64,000 nt of DNA from an uncultured Alphaproteobacteria bacterium (GTDB lineage: Bacteria; Pseudomonadota; Alphaproteobacteria; Micavibrionales; CSBR16-224): assembly GCA_950054485.1 (NCBI GenBank), contig CATLPD010000001.1:124001-188000 (forward strand). Reading direction: 5' to 3'. Position 1 is the stretch's first letter, and each line of letters begins with the position of its first letter. The notes beneath the pieces were generated by a model. It had not been told where the DNA came from and ran no database searches. It was given only the letters and a program-made list of their open reading frames with translations. The translations under genes and the position numbers were made by a program. This document shows, piece after piece, positions 28,609 through 37,825 of the stretch.

Positions 28609-30078
28609 CTATCTTCTAAAGAAATACCCGGCAGGGGCGCGCTCGTATGCAGGGTGCGAACATGCATTTTGAAACCGTCCGTCCACAATTTTCGCTTCGG
28701 AATCAACGCGGGCCATGCCTGGAAGATGACCATTTGTTTCAAAAAACAGACGTGTTTCGCGCGCGCGCGGAAAGCGGCTTTCCACCAAACGTTTGATCGC
28801 CTCTTCAACGTCCGCTTTATTATCTTCCTGACCATTCAGTGAAGATGGCAGTCGGTCAGGGCATCGCCCGTGATGTAAAAACAAAGATGCGTAATCACCG
28901 ATAATCGCCGCCTGCTGTTCAGTGCCGTAATCCCCAAAGGACCAGCGGTCAGGGTCAAGCGGATACTGGTATTTTCCACCCCTGTTTACAAACCCTTCGT
29001 TTGTATATTGGTTGTCTGTCTGTCTTTGCCAGTTGTGCGTTAATTCATGATAGAGAGTATTGATAACATTCGCATCTTCGACACGTGAATAATCATCGGC
29101 GTGATTACTGCGTAAAAAGAAGATGATATCTACAGGCGAATAAACCATTCCAGCTGTATGTGTGCCATCATTATTTTGTATGGTATAAGGGTCCATGTGA
29201 AACCACATTTCCGATGTGTCCAGTTCGTCACCGAAAATCATTTCAGCCATGGCGCGTTCGTTTTGATGGATCGGGCGCGCCTCGATCATATGATCCATTC
29301 GGAAATCTCTTAGGTTCGGGAATTCGGCCTCGACCATCTCGATGAAAGCTTTTTGCTCGCGACTCAGGCTATCAGGGCGAGTATATTCTGCACCCCTGTT
29401 TTGCGCGCGTCTGTTCAGATAATCAACATAGGCATTCATCGGGTTGGTTCTGGATGCCGGATGTGCAAAATTATGCATGTAATCCTGTAAAATCTGGCTG
29501 CGCTGCATAACCGTATATTCAACAAAATTTTTGCCGGGCTGAAAACGATATTCAAAACCATTATCCCCCTCGGACGGGTCAGCACCCTCCCAGGCCGAAA
29601 CTGTACGGTTTTGCGTCATTAAGCTGATAAGCCCTGCAAAATGTACGAAACTATCACGCTGAGAGGTATAAAAATCATCCTGATACTCTGCACTGGAGAC
29701 GATGATATATTTATTGTTACTGCGCCAATAGTCTGATTGATTCACAAATGCGGGAAGACGGTCATAAGTTAAAACCTCAATATTATCGGTATCAATATCC
29801 CGCGAAGTGATTTTCTGCACAAGTTGCTCTTCGCTATGCGTCAGACCCCGGCGCTGCTGCGGTGGATTTTGCGCAATCATATCATCTAAATTAAAAACAC
29901 CTGCCGTCAAATCCGGCAGCTTTTGAACAGTACCTTCATCGGTATTTTCAATCTGCGTATCATCCGCCTCGCTCGGTGCTTGATCCGAACAACCGGCAAC
30001 CGCCAAACTGAACGCACCTGCCATCATGACAGACCAGTTTTTGAAAGACGAAATATGAAATCGTTTTTTAAGACGCAT
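28609..30078 (-). CDS. HELTH lipoprotein, internally duplicated, paralogue of 27347
   Basis: The 489-residue product has a lipoprotein signal (LAVAGC, lipidated Cys 30). The C-terminal domain (about 272-402) has ERAMAEMIFGDELD, LYHELTHNWQ with HExxH at 344-348, and KYQYPLDPDRWSFGDYGTEQQAAIIGDYA. The N-terminal domain (about 78-205) repeats the order: GLTHSEEQLVQKI, then a region around 146-156 (FAGLISLMTQ) where the HExxH would be but is not, then EYRFQPGKNFVEYTVMQRSQILQDYM. A linker holds TNPMNAYVDYLNRRAQ. It is the first gene of the pair. A hairpin-forming repeat precedes the start codon. A membrane-anchored partner to a soluble paralogue is plausible but not shown. Confidence 0.8.
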   Translation of the reverse strand: MRLKKRFHISSFKNWSVMMAGAFSLAVAGCSDQAPSEADDTQIENTDEGTVQKLPDLTAGVFNLDDMIAQNPPQQRRGLTHSEEQLVQKITSRDIDTDNIEVLTYDRLPAFVNQSDYWRSNNKYIIVSSAEYQDDFYTSQRDSFVHFAGLISLMTQNRTVSAWEGADPSEGDNGFEYRFQPGKNFVEYTVMQRSQILQDYMHNFAHPASRTNPMNAYVDYLNRRAQNRGAEYTRPDSLSREQKAFIEMVEAEFPNLRDFRMDHMIEARPIHQNERAMAEMIFGDELDTSEMWFHMDPYTIQNNDGTHTAGMVYSPVDIIFFLRSNHADDYSRVEDANVINTLYHELTHNWQRQTDNQYTNEGFVNRGGKYQYPLDPDRWSFGDYGTEQQAAIIGDYASLFLHHGRCPDRLPSSLNGQEDNKADVEEAIKRLVESRFPRARETRLFFETNGHLPGMARVDSEAKIVDGRFQNACSHPAYERAPAGYFFRR

Positions 30079-30138
30079 TTATTTTAACCTTTGGAATCGC
30101 TATCCAAAGACTTTAACATGATGGAATTTTTATGTCAA

Positions 30139-33100
30139 TTAATTTGCAGGGGAATCCTGCTCGAAAAATATGTCGCGTAATATCCCGGGGGCCAATGCCG
30201 CCAAGGGGTTAACGGTTGTCGTCGGCGTTTTAATCGGACCCTTGACGCTGTAAGTTGCCGCAAAGACGCCATCGCCACCCCCTGTCAGTAAATCACCCAG
30301 AACCGGAATATCGCTGAAAGCCGTATTAATATTGGAAACCGGCACGATATTACCCTGTATATCAACGGTTTTGTCCGCCATATCCATCGTTCCGCCGAAC
30401 GTCAGGCCGAGTGACGCACCGGATGTTTTGCCCTCCGATATCGTCAGTAAGCCGCCGTCTTTGCTGCGCGCGGATTTATCCTGCCATTTAAAATTGCCCG
30501 ACAGACGCGCAAAATCTATCCCATCGCCCTGTAACAGGGCCGAAAGGCCATTTACCGACATGCCATTTAAAAGACGTGCCAATACCGGTGCTTCGACCAT
30601 ACTGAAGTTACTGATCTGGAACCGTCCGGCCATATCGCGCCCTGTCCCCTGACCAGACGGACGACCATCAACCACCATGACACCGCCGCGAATTGATTTG
30701 CTATATCCCAGCGTTTTCAAAGTTGCACCAGCATCGTCGGCCTCTATGCGCAGGTTATATCCTGCGCTATCTGCAGGTCTATAACGCAGGTAAAGCTGCC
30801 CGTTTCCAGCCAATCCATCCAGTTCAAGCCTGTCAATTCGTCCCGCAGCACTACGTTCAAGAAAAACTTTTGCATTGCGAATATATTCATTTTGCGCTGT
30901 GATCAGTTGGTCCATTTCACCTGAAATTCTAATCGGCGTATATGTCTGTTTTGTGTCTGATTGCTGGTCATCATTGCCACGAAGATACGAGGATATATCA
31001 AAACGTTTCCCCGAAACCTTCATTGCAATTTCGTCTGCCCGCCTGTCGGCTTTTAAACCAAAATCATTGTCACCGTATTTCACAACCGGGAAAATCACAT
31101 TGTTCCACTGATCCGATTGCCCGCTATCGACAGTCATATCAACCTGCCCCGAAAAGGACAGCGCAGGTGTGTTAAAATCGATTTCACGCAGGTTTTGCAA
31201 TCTACCGGCCTGGTAATTCAGGATCAAATCGGTTTTACCAGGAACACCAACAGGTTTCACAGCCTTAATAGATGGAATCTCAAAGCCCGCTTCCTGAAGG
31301 TTTGCGGATATTTTTACAGTCTTGCGCTTGTCGGCATATTCATTTTGCTCGATATACACCGGTGTCAGCCCCGATATAGAAATCTGCTGTTTTAATGCCT
31401 CGGGTAAAAAACGTGCAGGCGCCACACGTGCCTTAGCCGTCAATTTGGTTTCAAGGTCTGATTCTTCGAAATATTTTGTGTAATCAAATTCAACGGCCTG
31501 GCCTGCCAGCTGCCCGTTACCTGCAACATTCATCATTGGCCCGTCAATCTTCAAATCGATATTTGCATCGTTCAGGTCCATGTCTTCAAGAATATCATTC
31601 CAGCGGAAATTAAAAGATGATGCGCTGGCATCATATTTGATTTCTTTGTCTGTCAGATCCTTTTTCAAAGGGAAAGCAAAATTCAGATTAACGGCAGCAT
31701 CCCCCGACATATTCATGTAAGGGAGTTGCATTCTGGTTGTAAATTTATAGGGTTCGTGATCCAGAATATCCAAAGCATCTTCCAAAGTCGTCTGGATATT
31801 CAGGGCGATATCTATTTTCGATTGTCCGCCAAAACCATCAATTGTAATTTTGGACGGCGTTAATTGCGTTTGACGATAAAGCCCGCCATCTAGATTAATA
31901 ACGAATCTTTCAGGGTCAAACAGCGCGGTCCCCGAAACATTTTCAACTGCGGGAAAATCAGAAAGATATGTGACACTCGCCTTTTCAAAATGGATGTCCC
32001 CTTCCAAAGCTTTAATTTCAGCGCCATCATTGCGCTTGATGATATCCAGTTTCTGACTGGCCGACGTCACAACCCCCGAACGGATATTTTCTGATACCCA
32101 TGTGCGTGCAGCCGGCACAACATTCTGCGGCCAGTATAAACCGATATCGTTTACGGGCAGGTTTTCAAGGCGGCTTTCAAGGACAATCCTGTTTGCAGCG
32201 CCGTCTTCCAGAATGCTTGATGTACCGCTCAGTTCGGCCACCAGTTCCTGATTTTCCAGACGCAGGTTTTCAAAACTCATATCCTGCGTTTCAAAATCAA
32301 ACGATGAAATCATTCCCAAGTTTTCAAAGGCGACAGGCTGCGCAAAAACATTGTCAAAATTGAACAAACCGTTTTTAACATTCATTTCAAAGCGTACATT
32401 CTGCGGTTGAAAATCGGTATCAAAACTGATGTGGCTGGTGCCCTTGAAAACACCCTCAAGGGTCAGGCGTTTGCGCCATTCTTCGGAAATCAGCGATTTT
32501 ACATCTGTAATTTCAAGATCCGAGAAATGAAGCGATGCAATGTTTGTTTTCGCATCAGGGTTAAAATAGATATGACCTAAAAGCGGCGTTTCATTTTCAC
32601 GAATATTCATCATACCGTCCAGCGTGGCCGCAATTTGCGCATCGTTCTTTTTCATGACAATGCGTGTGTCGCGCAAAATAACATCTTCGGCAAAATTATC
32701 ACTCTGGATTAAAACGTCAGCATTGATAATGCGAATGGTTTGCAAAAACCGCAGGCGGGACGATACATCTTGCGCACCATCTTTTTTTTCAAATGCACCC
32801 CGACGCAACGTTTCAAGAAAATTGTTGTCCGTGTCGGTTTTTTCATTGTGATCAAGACTAAGGCTGATCCCCTGATCTTCATCATAAAAAACGCGAAGGC
32901 CGATGTTATAAAAATTAATCGCACTGGGTGCGATTTCACCCGTCATCAGCGCACCCTTTGATAATTCCAAACCGATTTGCGACACGCCGGCCAGCATCAT
33001 ATCGCTGTCCTTGTCAAAAACACCGACGTCAGTCATCTGTAATTCCAGCGGCGTACGCAGTCCGCCCCAGCCCAACTGCACATCATCAAAACGGATATTG

Positions 33101-33288
33101 TAATCATCAATATTGCTGTTCAGGGTTTGCTGTAATGGCCCCCGCAACATCGACAAATTTACCGGCCCCTGGTCAAGCCGCCACAACAGGCCGCCCCACG
33201 CCAACAAAATAATCGCCGCAAGGGTCGCGACAACCTCAAGACACAGGATAAATAATGATCGGGATGACCGTGATAGAATTTTGCGCAT
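30139..33288 (-). CDS. AsmA/YhdP-like giant envelope protein (DUF3971)
   Basis: AsmA-like and YhdP proteins bridge the periplasm and are implicated in phospholipid transport to the outer membrane. The 1049-residue product has one N-terminal membrane helix (about 8-36), then VNLSMLRGPLQQTLN typical of the alphaproteobacterial DUF3971 members, a very long beta-rich repeat region, and an AsmA-type C-terminus (GRFQISNFSMVEAPVLARLLNGMS, then GTMDMADKTVDIQGNIVPVS near 990). The ATG at 33288 is preferred over an in-frame TTG two codons earlier. It lies 93 bases downstream of the DUF4139 gene. Confidence 0.88.
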   Translation of the reverse strand: MRKILSRSSRSLFILCLEVVATLAAIILLAWGGLLWRLDQGPVNLSMLRGPLQQTLNSNIDDYNIRFDDVQLGWGGLRTPLELQMTDVGVFDKDSDMMLAGVSQIGLELSKGALMTGEIAPSAINFYNIGLRVFYDEDQGISLSLDHNEKTDTDNNFLETLRRGAFEKKDGAQDVSSRLRFLQTIRIINADVLIQSDNFAEDVILRDTRIVMKKNDAQIAATLDGMMNIRENETPLLGHIYFNPDAKTNIASLHFSDLEITDVKSLISEEWRKRLTLEGVFKGTSHISFDTDFQPQNVRFEMNVKNGLFNFDNVFAQPVAFENLGMISSFDFETQDMSFENLRLENQELVAELSGTSSILEDGAANRIVLESRLENLPVNDIGLYWPQNVVPAARTWVSENIRSGVVTSASQKLDIIKRNDGAEIKALEGDIHFEKASVTYLSDFPAVENVSGTALFDPERFVINLDGGLYRQTQLTPSKITIDGFGGQSKIDIALNIQTTLEDALDILDHEPYKFTTRMQLPYMNMSGDAAVNLNFAFPLKKDLTDKEIKYDASASSFNFRWNDILEDMDLNDANIDLKIDGPMMNVAGNGQLAGQAVEFDYTKYFEESDLETKLTAKARVAPARFLPEALKQQISISGLTPVYIEQNEYADKRKTVKISANLQEAGFEIPSIKAVKPVGVPGKTDLILNYQAGRLQNLREIDFNTPALSFSGQVDMTVDSGQSDQWNNVIFPVVKYGDNDFGLKADRRADEIAMKVSGKRFDISSYLRGNDDQQSDTKQTYTPIRISGEMDQLITAQNEYIRNAKVFLERSAAGRIDRLELDGLAGNGQLYLRYRPADSAGYNLRIEADDAGATLKTLGYSKSIRGGVMVVDGRPSGQGTGRDMAGRFQISNFSMVEAPVLARLLNGMSVNGLSALLQGDGIDFARLSGNFKWQDKSARSKDGGLLTISEGKTSGASLGLTFGGTMDMADKTVDIQGNIVPVSNINTAFSDIPVLGDLLTGGGDGVFAATYSVKGPIKTPTTTVNPLAALAPGILRDIFFEQDSPAN

Positions 33289-33387
33289 GAACAAACTGTT
33301 TAAAGCGTTACAACAGCCTTTATCTTACGCCAGATAATCGATTTTTTAAAAATAATTTTTACGAACTCATACAATCTGTTTAAAAAT

Positions 33388-35445
33388 TTAAAGCTTCATG
33401 TTGCGGATTATTTCCGACATTTCGGCTTGTTTTGCACGCAGCTCCTGGCGCAGTTGAGCTATGGTCTCTTCCAAATCTTCCAGTTCGTCTTCCTGCGCAT
33501 TTAATTCGCTGAGATACCGGTCTTTCAGGTCAGAGGATCCTGCCAGAACTTTGATATTCTCGCGAAGGCGGTCCTGACTTCTGTAGATTTCCTGCTTTTG
33601 ACGTTCGGCGTCCTGCATTTTTTGTTCAATCGCTGATGCTAATCTGCGGATTTTGGCTAATTCCTCCAGCGTTTTTCTTGTATCGGCGCTGATTTCATTA
33701 TTCGATGATACCAATGCCAGAATATCGCGTGATGACATCGATTGAATATGCACGCTCTCCCAAGCAGTTCTGATCAGGCGCGCTTTGTGCGTTACGGTCT
33801 CTCCCGCTTTTAAATCAACCGGAATGCGATAATGTGTTTTGGTAACCTCGATATCATCATTTTCGCCCGCCAGTTTATAATCATTCATCCGCGGATGTTC
33901 GATAACGACTTTTCGGTTTTCTTCGGCAGGTGCTTTCAGGGTGTAAACCGTTTCGTTGATATATCGGACCGCGCTTTGCAGCACACCGTTTTCAACGCGA
34001 AGGGTGCCGACTATACGTTCGCTTTTCACCTCGCGTTCAATCTTGGTTTTCTGATCCAGCGCATAGCTGACCATGCGTTTTTCACCCTTCGGCAGAAAAG
34101 CCATTTGCGCATCACCGACAAAGTCCATCGGGGCATTATCTGACGCCTGTTGGTAAATTGTCAGGATACCCGGCGGCAATGTGCTGTTTGATTTATTTTC
34201 AACCGAGACCGATAAAAACGGATGATCGGCATGCTGTTCGGGCTGGTACAGCGCAACACTTTGCATTGGCAGTTTTTGATCAACGAACGGCACCATCATG
34301 GTTTTACCGCTTTCCAATGTGAATTTTTGCGGGAATTTGAATTCGACCTGTGCCGTTGTTTCGGATGCCGCTGCAACATTTTGCCTCGCCGTCAGGTTTT
34401 GCATGTTGGCCTGCATGGGGGCTGCCATAACCTCGGCCATTGGTGCCATCGCCATATCGGCCATTTCATTTGCGGCAAAACGACTGGCCTTTGCACGACC
34501 CACTGCGCCGCCATATTGGTCGCCGAATGCTTGCAGGTTATCATCTGCCGCCATTGCGCCATCATCACGGCGCGGCATCACGCGCCCGAAAACATCCACC
34601 GGAACAAACGGACGCGATGTAAAATAGGCCGGATATAAGTCCTGTTGCAAGGTCACGGGGTTGCCTGATGTCAGGCTCAGATCGACATCATTCCAATCGC
34701 CGCCTGTCAGGTTTTCAACAATCGCCCAGCCCTGCATGTGGCCGTCACTAGCGTCTTCAGATGGCAAGACTAAACGGTATGATGTTTTCCACAATGGGGC
34801 TTCAACAACATAGGACAGCATCACATCACGCGGTGCGCCATCGGCAAAATCGATTGTCAAACGTCTGCGGTCAGACTGCCCGTTTTCACGCACGGCTTTC
34901 AATGCGCGCTGAACTTCATTCTGAATAGCAGCATCAGTCCACTGAATGGATTCCAGATCTTCATAAATAAATGTTTTTAGCCCTTGTGACGTCATCAATG
35001 TCAGATCATGACGTTTTACCTGAACCTCGTCGATTACATATGTACGCTGCTTCACGCGCACCAGTAAACCTGTGTGGTTTTTGCCATCCGCTGTAATGGT
35101 CAGCTCTGCCCCTTGATAGCTGTTCAAAAGGGCAACGGGGTTATTCAAATCACCTTGCGAAAACGGCATGTCGCGGAATAATTGTTCCAGCGGCTGTTTG
35201 CCCGGAAGCGATACATCCTGCAGCCCACCCGCCGGGTCAAAAACCAAAAGGCTTTTTAAAATATCATTTACCTGATTCAGGCGCACCGGAAAACTCAGAT
35301 CACTGTTATCTGTCAGCTGCGCGCCATGTTCAAAATAGCCAAGACCACCTGTTGACAGAACAACGCGCTTGACCGGAATATCCTGATTGGCATTTGCGGG
35401 GTTTGAAATTAAAAATAAGGCACAAAAAATAAATAAAATACGCAT
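33388..35445 (-). CDS. DUF4139-domain exported protein
   Basis: A 19-residue signal peptide (cleavage after ANA) leads a 685-residue protein. The sequence VVLSTGGLGYFEHGAQL and the region LLVFDPAGGLQDVSLPG match the N-terminal part of DUF4139 proteins. The central part has the family's VMLSYVVEAPLWKTSYRL and LTGGDWNDVDLSLTSGNPV. The last 85 residues form a strong coiled coil ending in RAKQAEMSEIIRNMKL. A Met/Ala-rich stretch (about 300-355) is low in complexity. The function of the family is not established. The start has GGAG 7 bases before the ATG. Confidence 0.85.
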   Translation of the reverse strand: MRILFIFCALFLISNPANANQDIPVKRVVLSTGGLGYFEHGAQLTDNSDLSFPVRLNQVNDILKSLLVFDPAGGLQDVSLPGKQPLEQLFRDMPFSQGDLNNPVALLNSYQGAELTITADGKNHTGLLVRVKQRTYVIDEVQVKRHDLTLMTSQGLKTFIYEDLESIQWTDAAIQNEVQRALKAVRENGQSDRRRLTIDFADGAPRDVMLSYVVEAPLWKTSYRLVLPSEDASDGHMQGWAIVENLTGGDWNDVDLSLTSGNPVTLQQDLYPAYFTSRPFVPVDVFGRVMPRRDDGAMAADDNLQAFGDQYGGAVGRAKASRFAANEMADMAMAPMAEVMAAPMQANMQNLTARQNVAAASETTAQVEFKFPQKFTLESGKTMMVPFVDQKLPMQSVALYQPEQHADHPFLSVSVENKSNSTLPPGILTIYQQASDNAPMDFVGDAQMAFLPKGEKRMVSYALDQKTKIEREVKSERIVGTLRVENGVLQSAVRYINETVYTLKAPAEENRKVVIEHPRMNDYKLAGENDDIEVTKTHYRIPVDLKAGETVTHKARLIRTAWESVHIQSMSSRDILALVSSNNEISADTRKTLEELAKIRRLASAIEQKMQDAERQKQEIYRSQDRLRENIKVLAGSSDLKDRYLSELNAQEDELEDLEETIAQLRQELRAKQAEMSEIIRNMKL

Positions 35446-35472
35446 GGGAATTCTCCATTCATCAATATCTGC

Positions 35473-36279
35473 CTAAAGGATAATGAAAAACAGTAAAGCA
35501 ATCCCTAATAACAAGCGATAAACGACAAAGGGCATAAAGGTCGAGGACGACAGCCAGCGCATCATCAAAACAATCGCGGCATAGGCCGTTACAAACGATA
35601 AAACCATTCCGATCAGCGCATCAATCCCCAGCATGCTGTCGCCACTTTGAATGACATCAATGATGCCCAATGCCCCCGCACCCAAAATGGCCGGAATCCC
35701 CAATAGCAATGAAAAACGGGCGCCTTCGGTACGGGTATAACCCAGAAACAGCGCTGCAGTCATGGTAATACCCGACCGGCTGGTTCCCGGGACCAGGGCC
35801 AGCATTTGCCCCAGCCCGATGATCAGGGCATCCCTGACCGTCAGTTGATCAAGGGTTTTTGTACATTTACAGGTCTTATCCGCAAGGCCCAGCAATAGCC
35901 CAAAGAAAACAGTTGTCGCCGCAATCACCGAGACGCTCCTGATCCCCTCAGGCAAAATCATATGCATGATAAAGCCCGCAATGATGACGGGGATAGAGCC
36001 GATGACAACCATTTTCCCGAGGTCGCGACCCGCGCGGGCCGCCTTTGTCGTTTTACCGAGATCAAAGGTATAGGCACGGGCGATATCCAAAATATCGCAG
36101 CGGAAGTACAGCATCACGGCAAATAAAGTGCCCAGATGGACCGCCACATCCAGAACCAGCCCCTGATCGGCATGGCCTGTGATTTCCGGCAATAAAACCA
36201 GATGCGCGCTGGAGCTGATCGGCAGGAATTCGGTAATCCCCTGCACCAAAGCCAACAATATTAAATAATGAATGGACAC
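35473..36279 (-). CDS. uppP: Undecaprenyl-diphosphatase UppP (BacA)
   Basis: UppP dephosphorylates undecaprenyl diphosphate to recycle the lipid carrier of peptidoglycan and glycan synthesis, and its overexpression gives bacitracin resistance. The 268-residue integral membrane protein carries both signature regions: GITEFLPISSSAHLVLL near the N-terminus and LVPGTSRSGITMTAALFLGY in the middle, with the catalytic Ser/Arg residues. About seven or eight membrane helices are predicted. The start codon is GTG after AAGGGGC. It is divergent from the small membrane gene at 36421. Confidence 0.96.
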   Translation of the reverse strand: MSIHYLILLALVQGITEFLPISSSAHLVLLPEITGHADQGLVLDVAVHLGTLFAVMLYFRCDILDIARAYTFDLGKTTKAARAGRDLGKMVVIGSIPVIIAGFIMHMILPEGIRSVSVIAATTVFFGLLLGLADKTCKCTKTLDQLTVRDALIIGLGQMLALVPGTSRSGITMTAALFLGYTRTEGARFSLLLGIPAILGAGALGIIDVIQSGDSMLGIDALIGMVLSFVTAYAAIVLMMRWLSSSTFMPFVVYRLLLGIALLFFIIL

Positions 36280-36304
36280 TCTTGCCCCTTTTTTCGTTTG
36301 CCTT

Positions 36305-36334
36305 ATTAGAACGCCTAAAAGACCGCATATGCAA
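36305..36334 (-). promoter_or_regulatory. Candidate promoter of uppP
   Basis: On the minus strand TTGCAT and TCTAAT lie 18 bases apart, 26 bases before the GTG start. Confidence 0.35.
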
Positions 36335-36341
36335 GTAAATA

Positions 36342-36370
36342 TTGCGATAATATACCCAATTTGGTAGAAT
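36342..36370 (+). promoter_or_regulatory. Promoter of the small membrane gene at 36421
   Basis: TTGCGA and TAGAAT are separated by 17 bases. This places transcription start near 36377, so the open frame's first ATG at 36361 cannot be the start. Confidence 0.5.
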
Positions 36371-36420
36371 TAACGCGTAAGAGCTGTGGGGGCCTTGCAT
36401 TTGCTGAAAGGGGAATGTTA

Positions 36421-36729
36421 ATGAAAAAATATAACAAACAGGATCTCGCCAGTTTGACAATCGCAGGTTTATTGCTTGTCATTGGTATCTTCACGGTCGG
36501 TGTCGTCAGCTTCGGGGTTATATCCGGCATCGAAACAGTCGAACCGCAACAAACAGCATCTATTCAGGCAACTGATTTTGACTATGACGAATATATCCGC
36601 GAGGGTAAATCATATATGCCTGCTGATCTGAATGCTGTCGAGCCCGCGGCCGGCGGCGAAAAACAGCGTCATATCCAGTTATTCGAAGAAACACTGGATA
36701 TGCAAAAAACTGAAAACGCGGTTAAATAA
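36421..36729 (+). CDS. Small single-span membrane protein, unknown
   Basis: A 102-residue protein begins MKKYNKQDLASLTIAG. One membrane helix (about 9-33, LASLTIAGLLLVIGIFTVGVVSFGVI) is followed by an acidic tail of about 65 residues rich in Asp/Glu (ATDFDYDEYIREGKSYMPADL). The start at 36421 is chosen because AAAGGGGA (36407-36414) is too close to the ATG at 36415 but well spaced from this one. The last 8 bases overlap asd tail to tail. I recognise no family. Confidence 0.75.
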   Translation: MKKYNKQDLASLTIAGLLLVIGIFTVGVVSFGVISGIETVEPQQTASIQATDFDYDEYIREGKSYMPADLNAVEPAAGGEKQRHIQLFEETLDMQKTENAVK

Positions 36730-37747
36730 GACCGTCTTCGATCACCCGCTCTGCAATCTGCACAGTATTCAGGGCGGCGCCTTTACGCAGATTATCTGCG
36801 ACAATCCACATATTCAGGGCCTTTGGGTTACTGGCATCTGCACGGATACGGCTGACGTATACGCCTGAATCGCCCGCGATTTCAGATGGGGTTACATAGC
36901 CTTCACCTGCATCATCCGGATTATCGATGACCAGAACGCCGTTGAATTCGCGCAAGGCTTCACGCGCCTGATCGGCCGATATCGGGCTTTCAAATTCAAC
37001 ATTCACCGCCTCGGCATGGCCGACGAAAACAGGGACACGCACACATGTCGCCGTGACCTTGATGTTTTCATCCAGAATTTTTTGCGTTTCAACACGCATT
37101 TTCCATTCCTCTTTGGTCGCCCCGTCCTCCATAAAGACATCAATTTGCGGGATAACGTTAAAAGCAATGTTTTTGGCAAAGACATTTTTAAAGGTTGGCT
37201 GGTTCATATAGACATGGCGTGTTTGCTCGAACAATTCATCCATGCCGGCCTTGCCCGCACCTGAAGTTGACTGATACGTCGATACGACAACACGTTTAAT
37301 GGGCGATATATCATGCAAAGGCTTTAGGGCCATAACCATTTGGATTGTTGAACAATTCGGGTTTGCGATGATATTTTTCTTTTTGAAATCTTTCAGGTCC
37401 TCGGCATTAACCTCGGGCACCACCAACGGGACGTCGGGGTCCATACGCCAATATGATCCGTTATCAATAACAACTGCACCTGCAGCCGCCGCCTTTGGCA
37501 ATATCGTTTTTGAAGCCTCTGATCCGGCTGATGCCAGAACGATATCAACCTTTGAATAATCGAAATCTTCGGCTGACAGCACCTTTAGGGTTTCATCTTC
37601 GCCGAATGATACCTCGCGGTTGACCGATTTGCGCGATGCCAGCGCGTATACTTCGTCACATTTAATGATTTCGCTTTCGGAAAGGCTGGCCAGAATTTCA
37701 CGCCCGACATTTCCGGTTGCACCAACGATTGCAAGCTTGTGTCCCAT
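36722..37747 (-). CDS. asd: Aspartate-semialdehyde dehydrogenase
   Basis: Asd reduces aspartyl phosphate to the semialdehyde, the branch point to lysine, diaminopimelate, threonine and methionine. The 341-residue protein has the NADP-binding start LAIVGATGNVGREIL, the catalytic Cys in IIANPNCSTIQMVMAL, STYQSTSGAGKAGMDEL, and the substrate-binding CVRVPVFVGHAEAVNVEF with its His. The ATG at 37747 is clear. It is divergent from the hybrid histidine kinase by 78 bases. Confidence 0.97.
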   Translation of the reverse strand: MGHKLAIVGATGNVGREILASLSESEIIKCDEVYALASRKSVNREVSFGEDETLKVLSAEDFDYSKVDIVLASAGSEASKTILPKAAAAGAVVIDNGSYWRMDPDVPLVVPEVNAEDLKDFKKKNIIANPNCSTIQMVMALKPLHDISPIKRVVVSTYQSTSGAGKAGMDELFEQTRHVYMNQPTFKNVFAKNIAFNVIPQIDVFMEDGATKEEWKMRVETQKILDENIKVTATCVRVPVFVGHAEAVNVEFESPISADQAREALREFNGVLVIDNPDDAGEGYVTPSEIAGDSGVYVSRIRADASNPKALNMWIVADNLRKGAALNTVQIAERVIEDGLI

Positions 37748-37759
37748 GGTTTACACTCT

Positions 37760-37789
37760 TTGTTAAGGTCTTGTTACTAGACTTATACT
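37760..37789 (+). promoter_or_regulatory. Promoter of the hybrid histidine kinase gene
   Basis: TTGTTA and TATACT are separated by 18 bases, 36 bases before the ATG at 37826. Confidence 0.45.
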
Positions 37790-37825
37790 TACCACGTTTT
37801 CCGTTGGTTTCAACAGGTTAAAATC

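Noticed and set aside
30089-30109. CTTTGGA-N7-TCCAAAG as a terminator
   Set aside because: No T-run follows on either strand; it lies just before the lipoprotein gene and may only be a leader hairpin.
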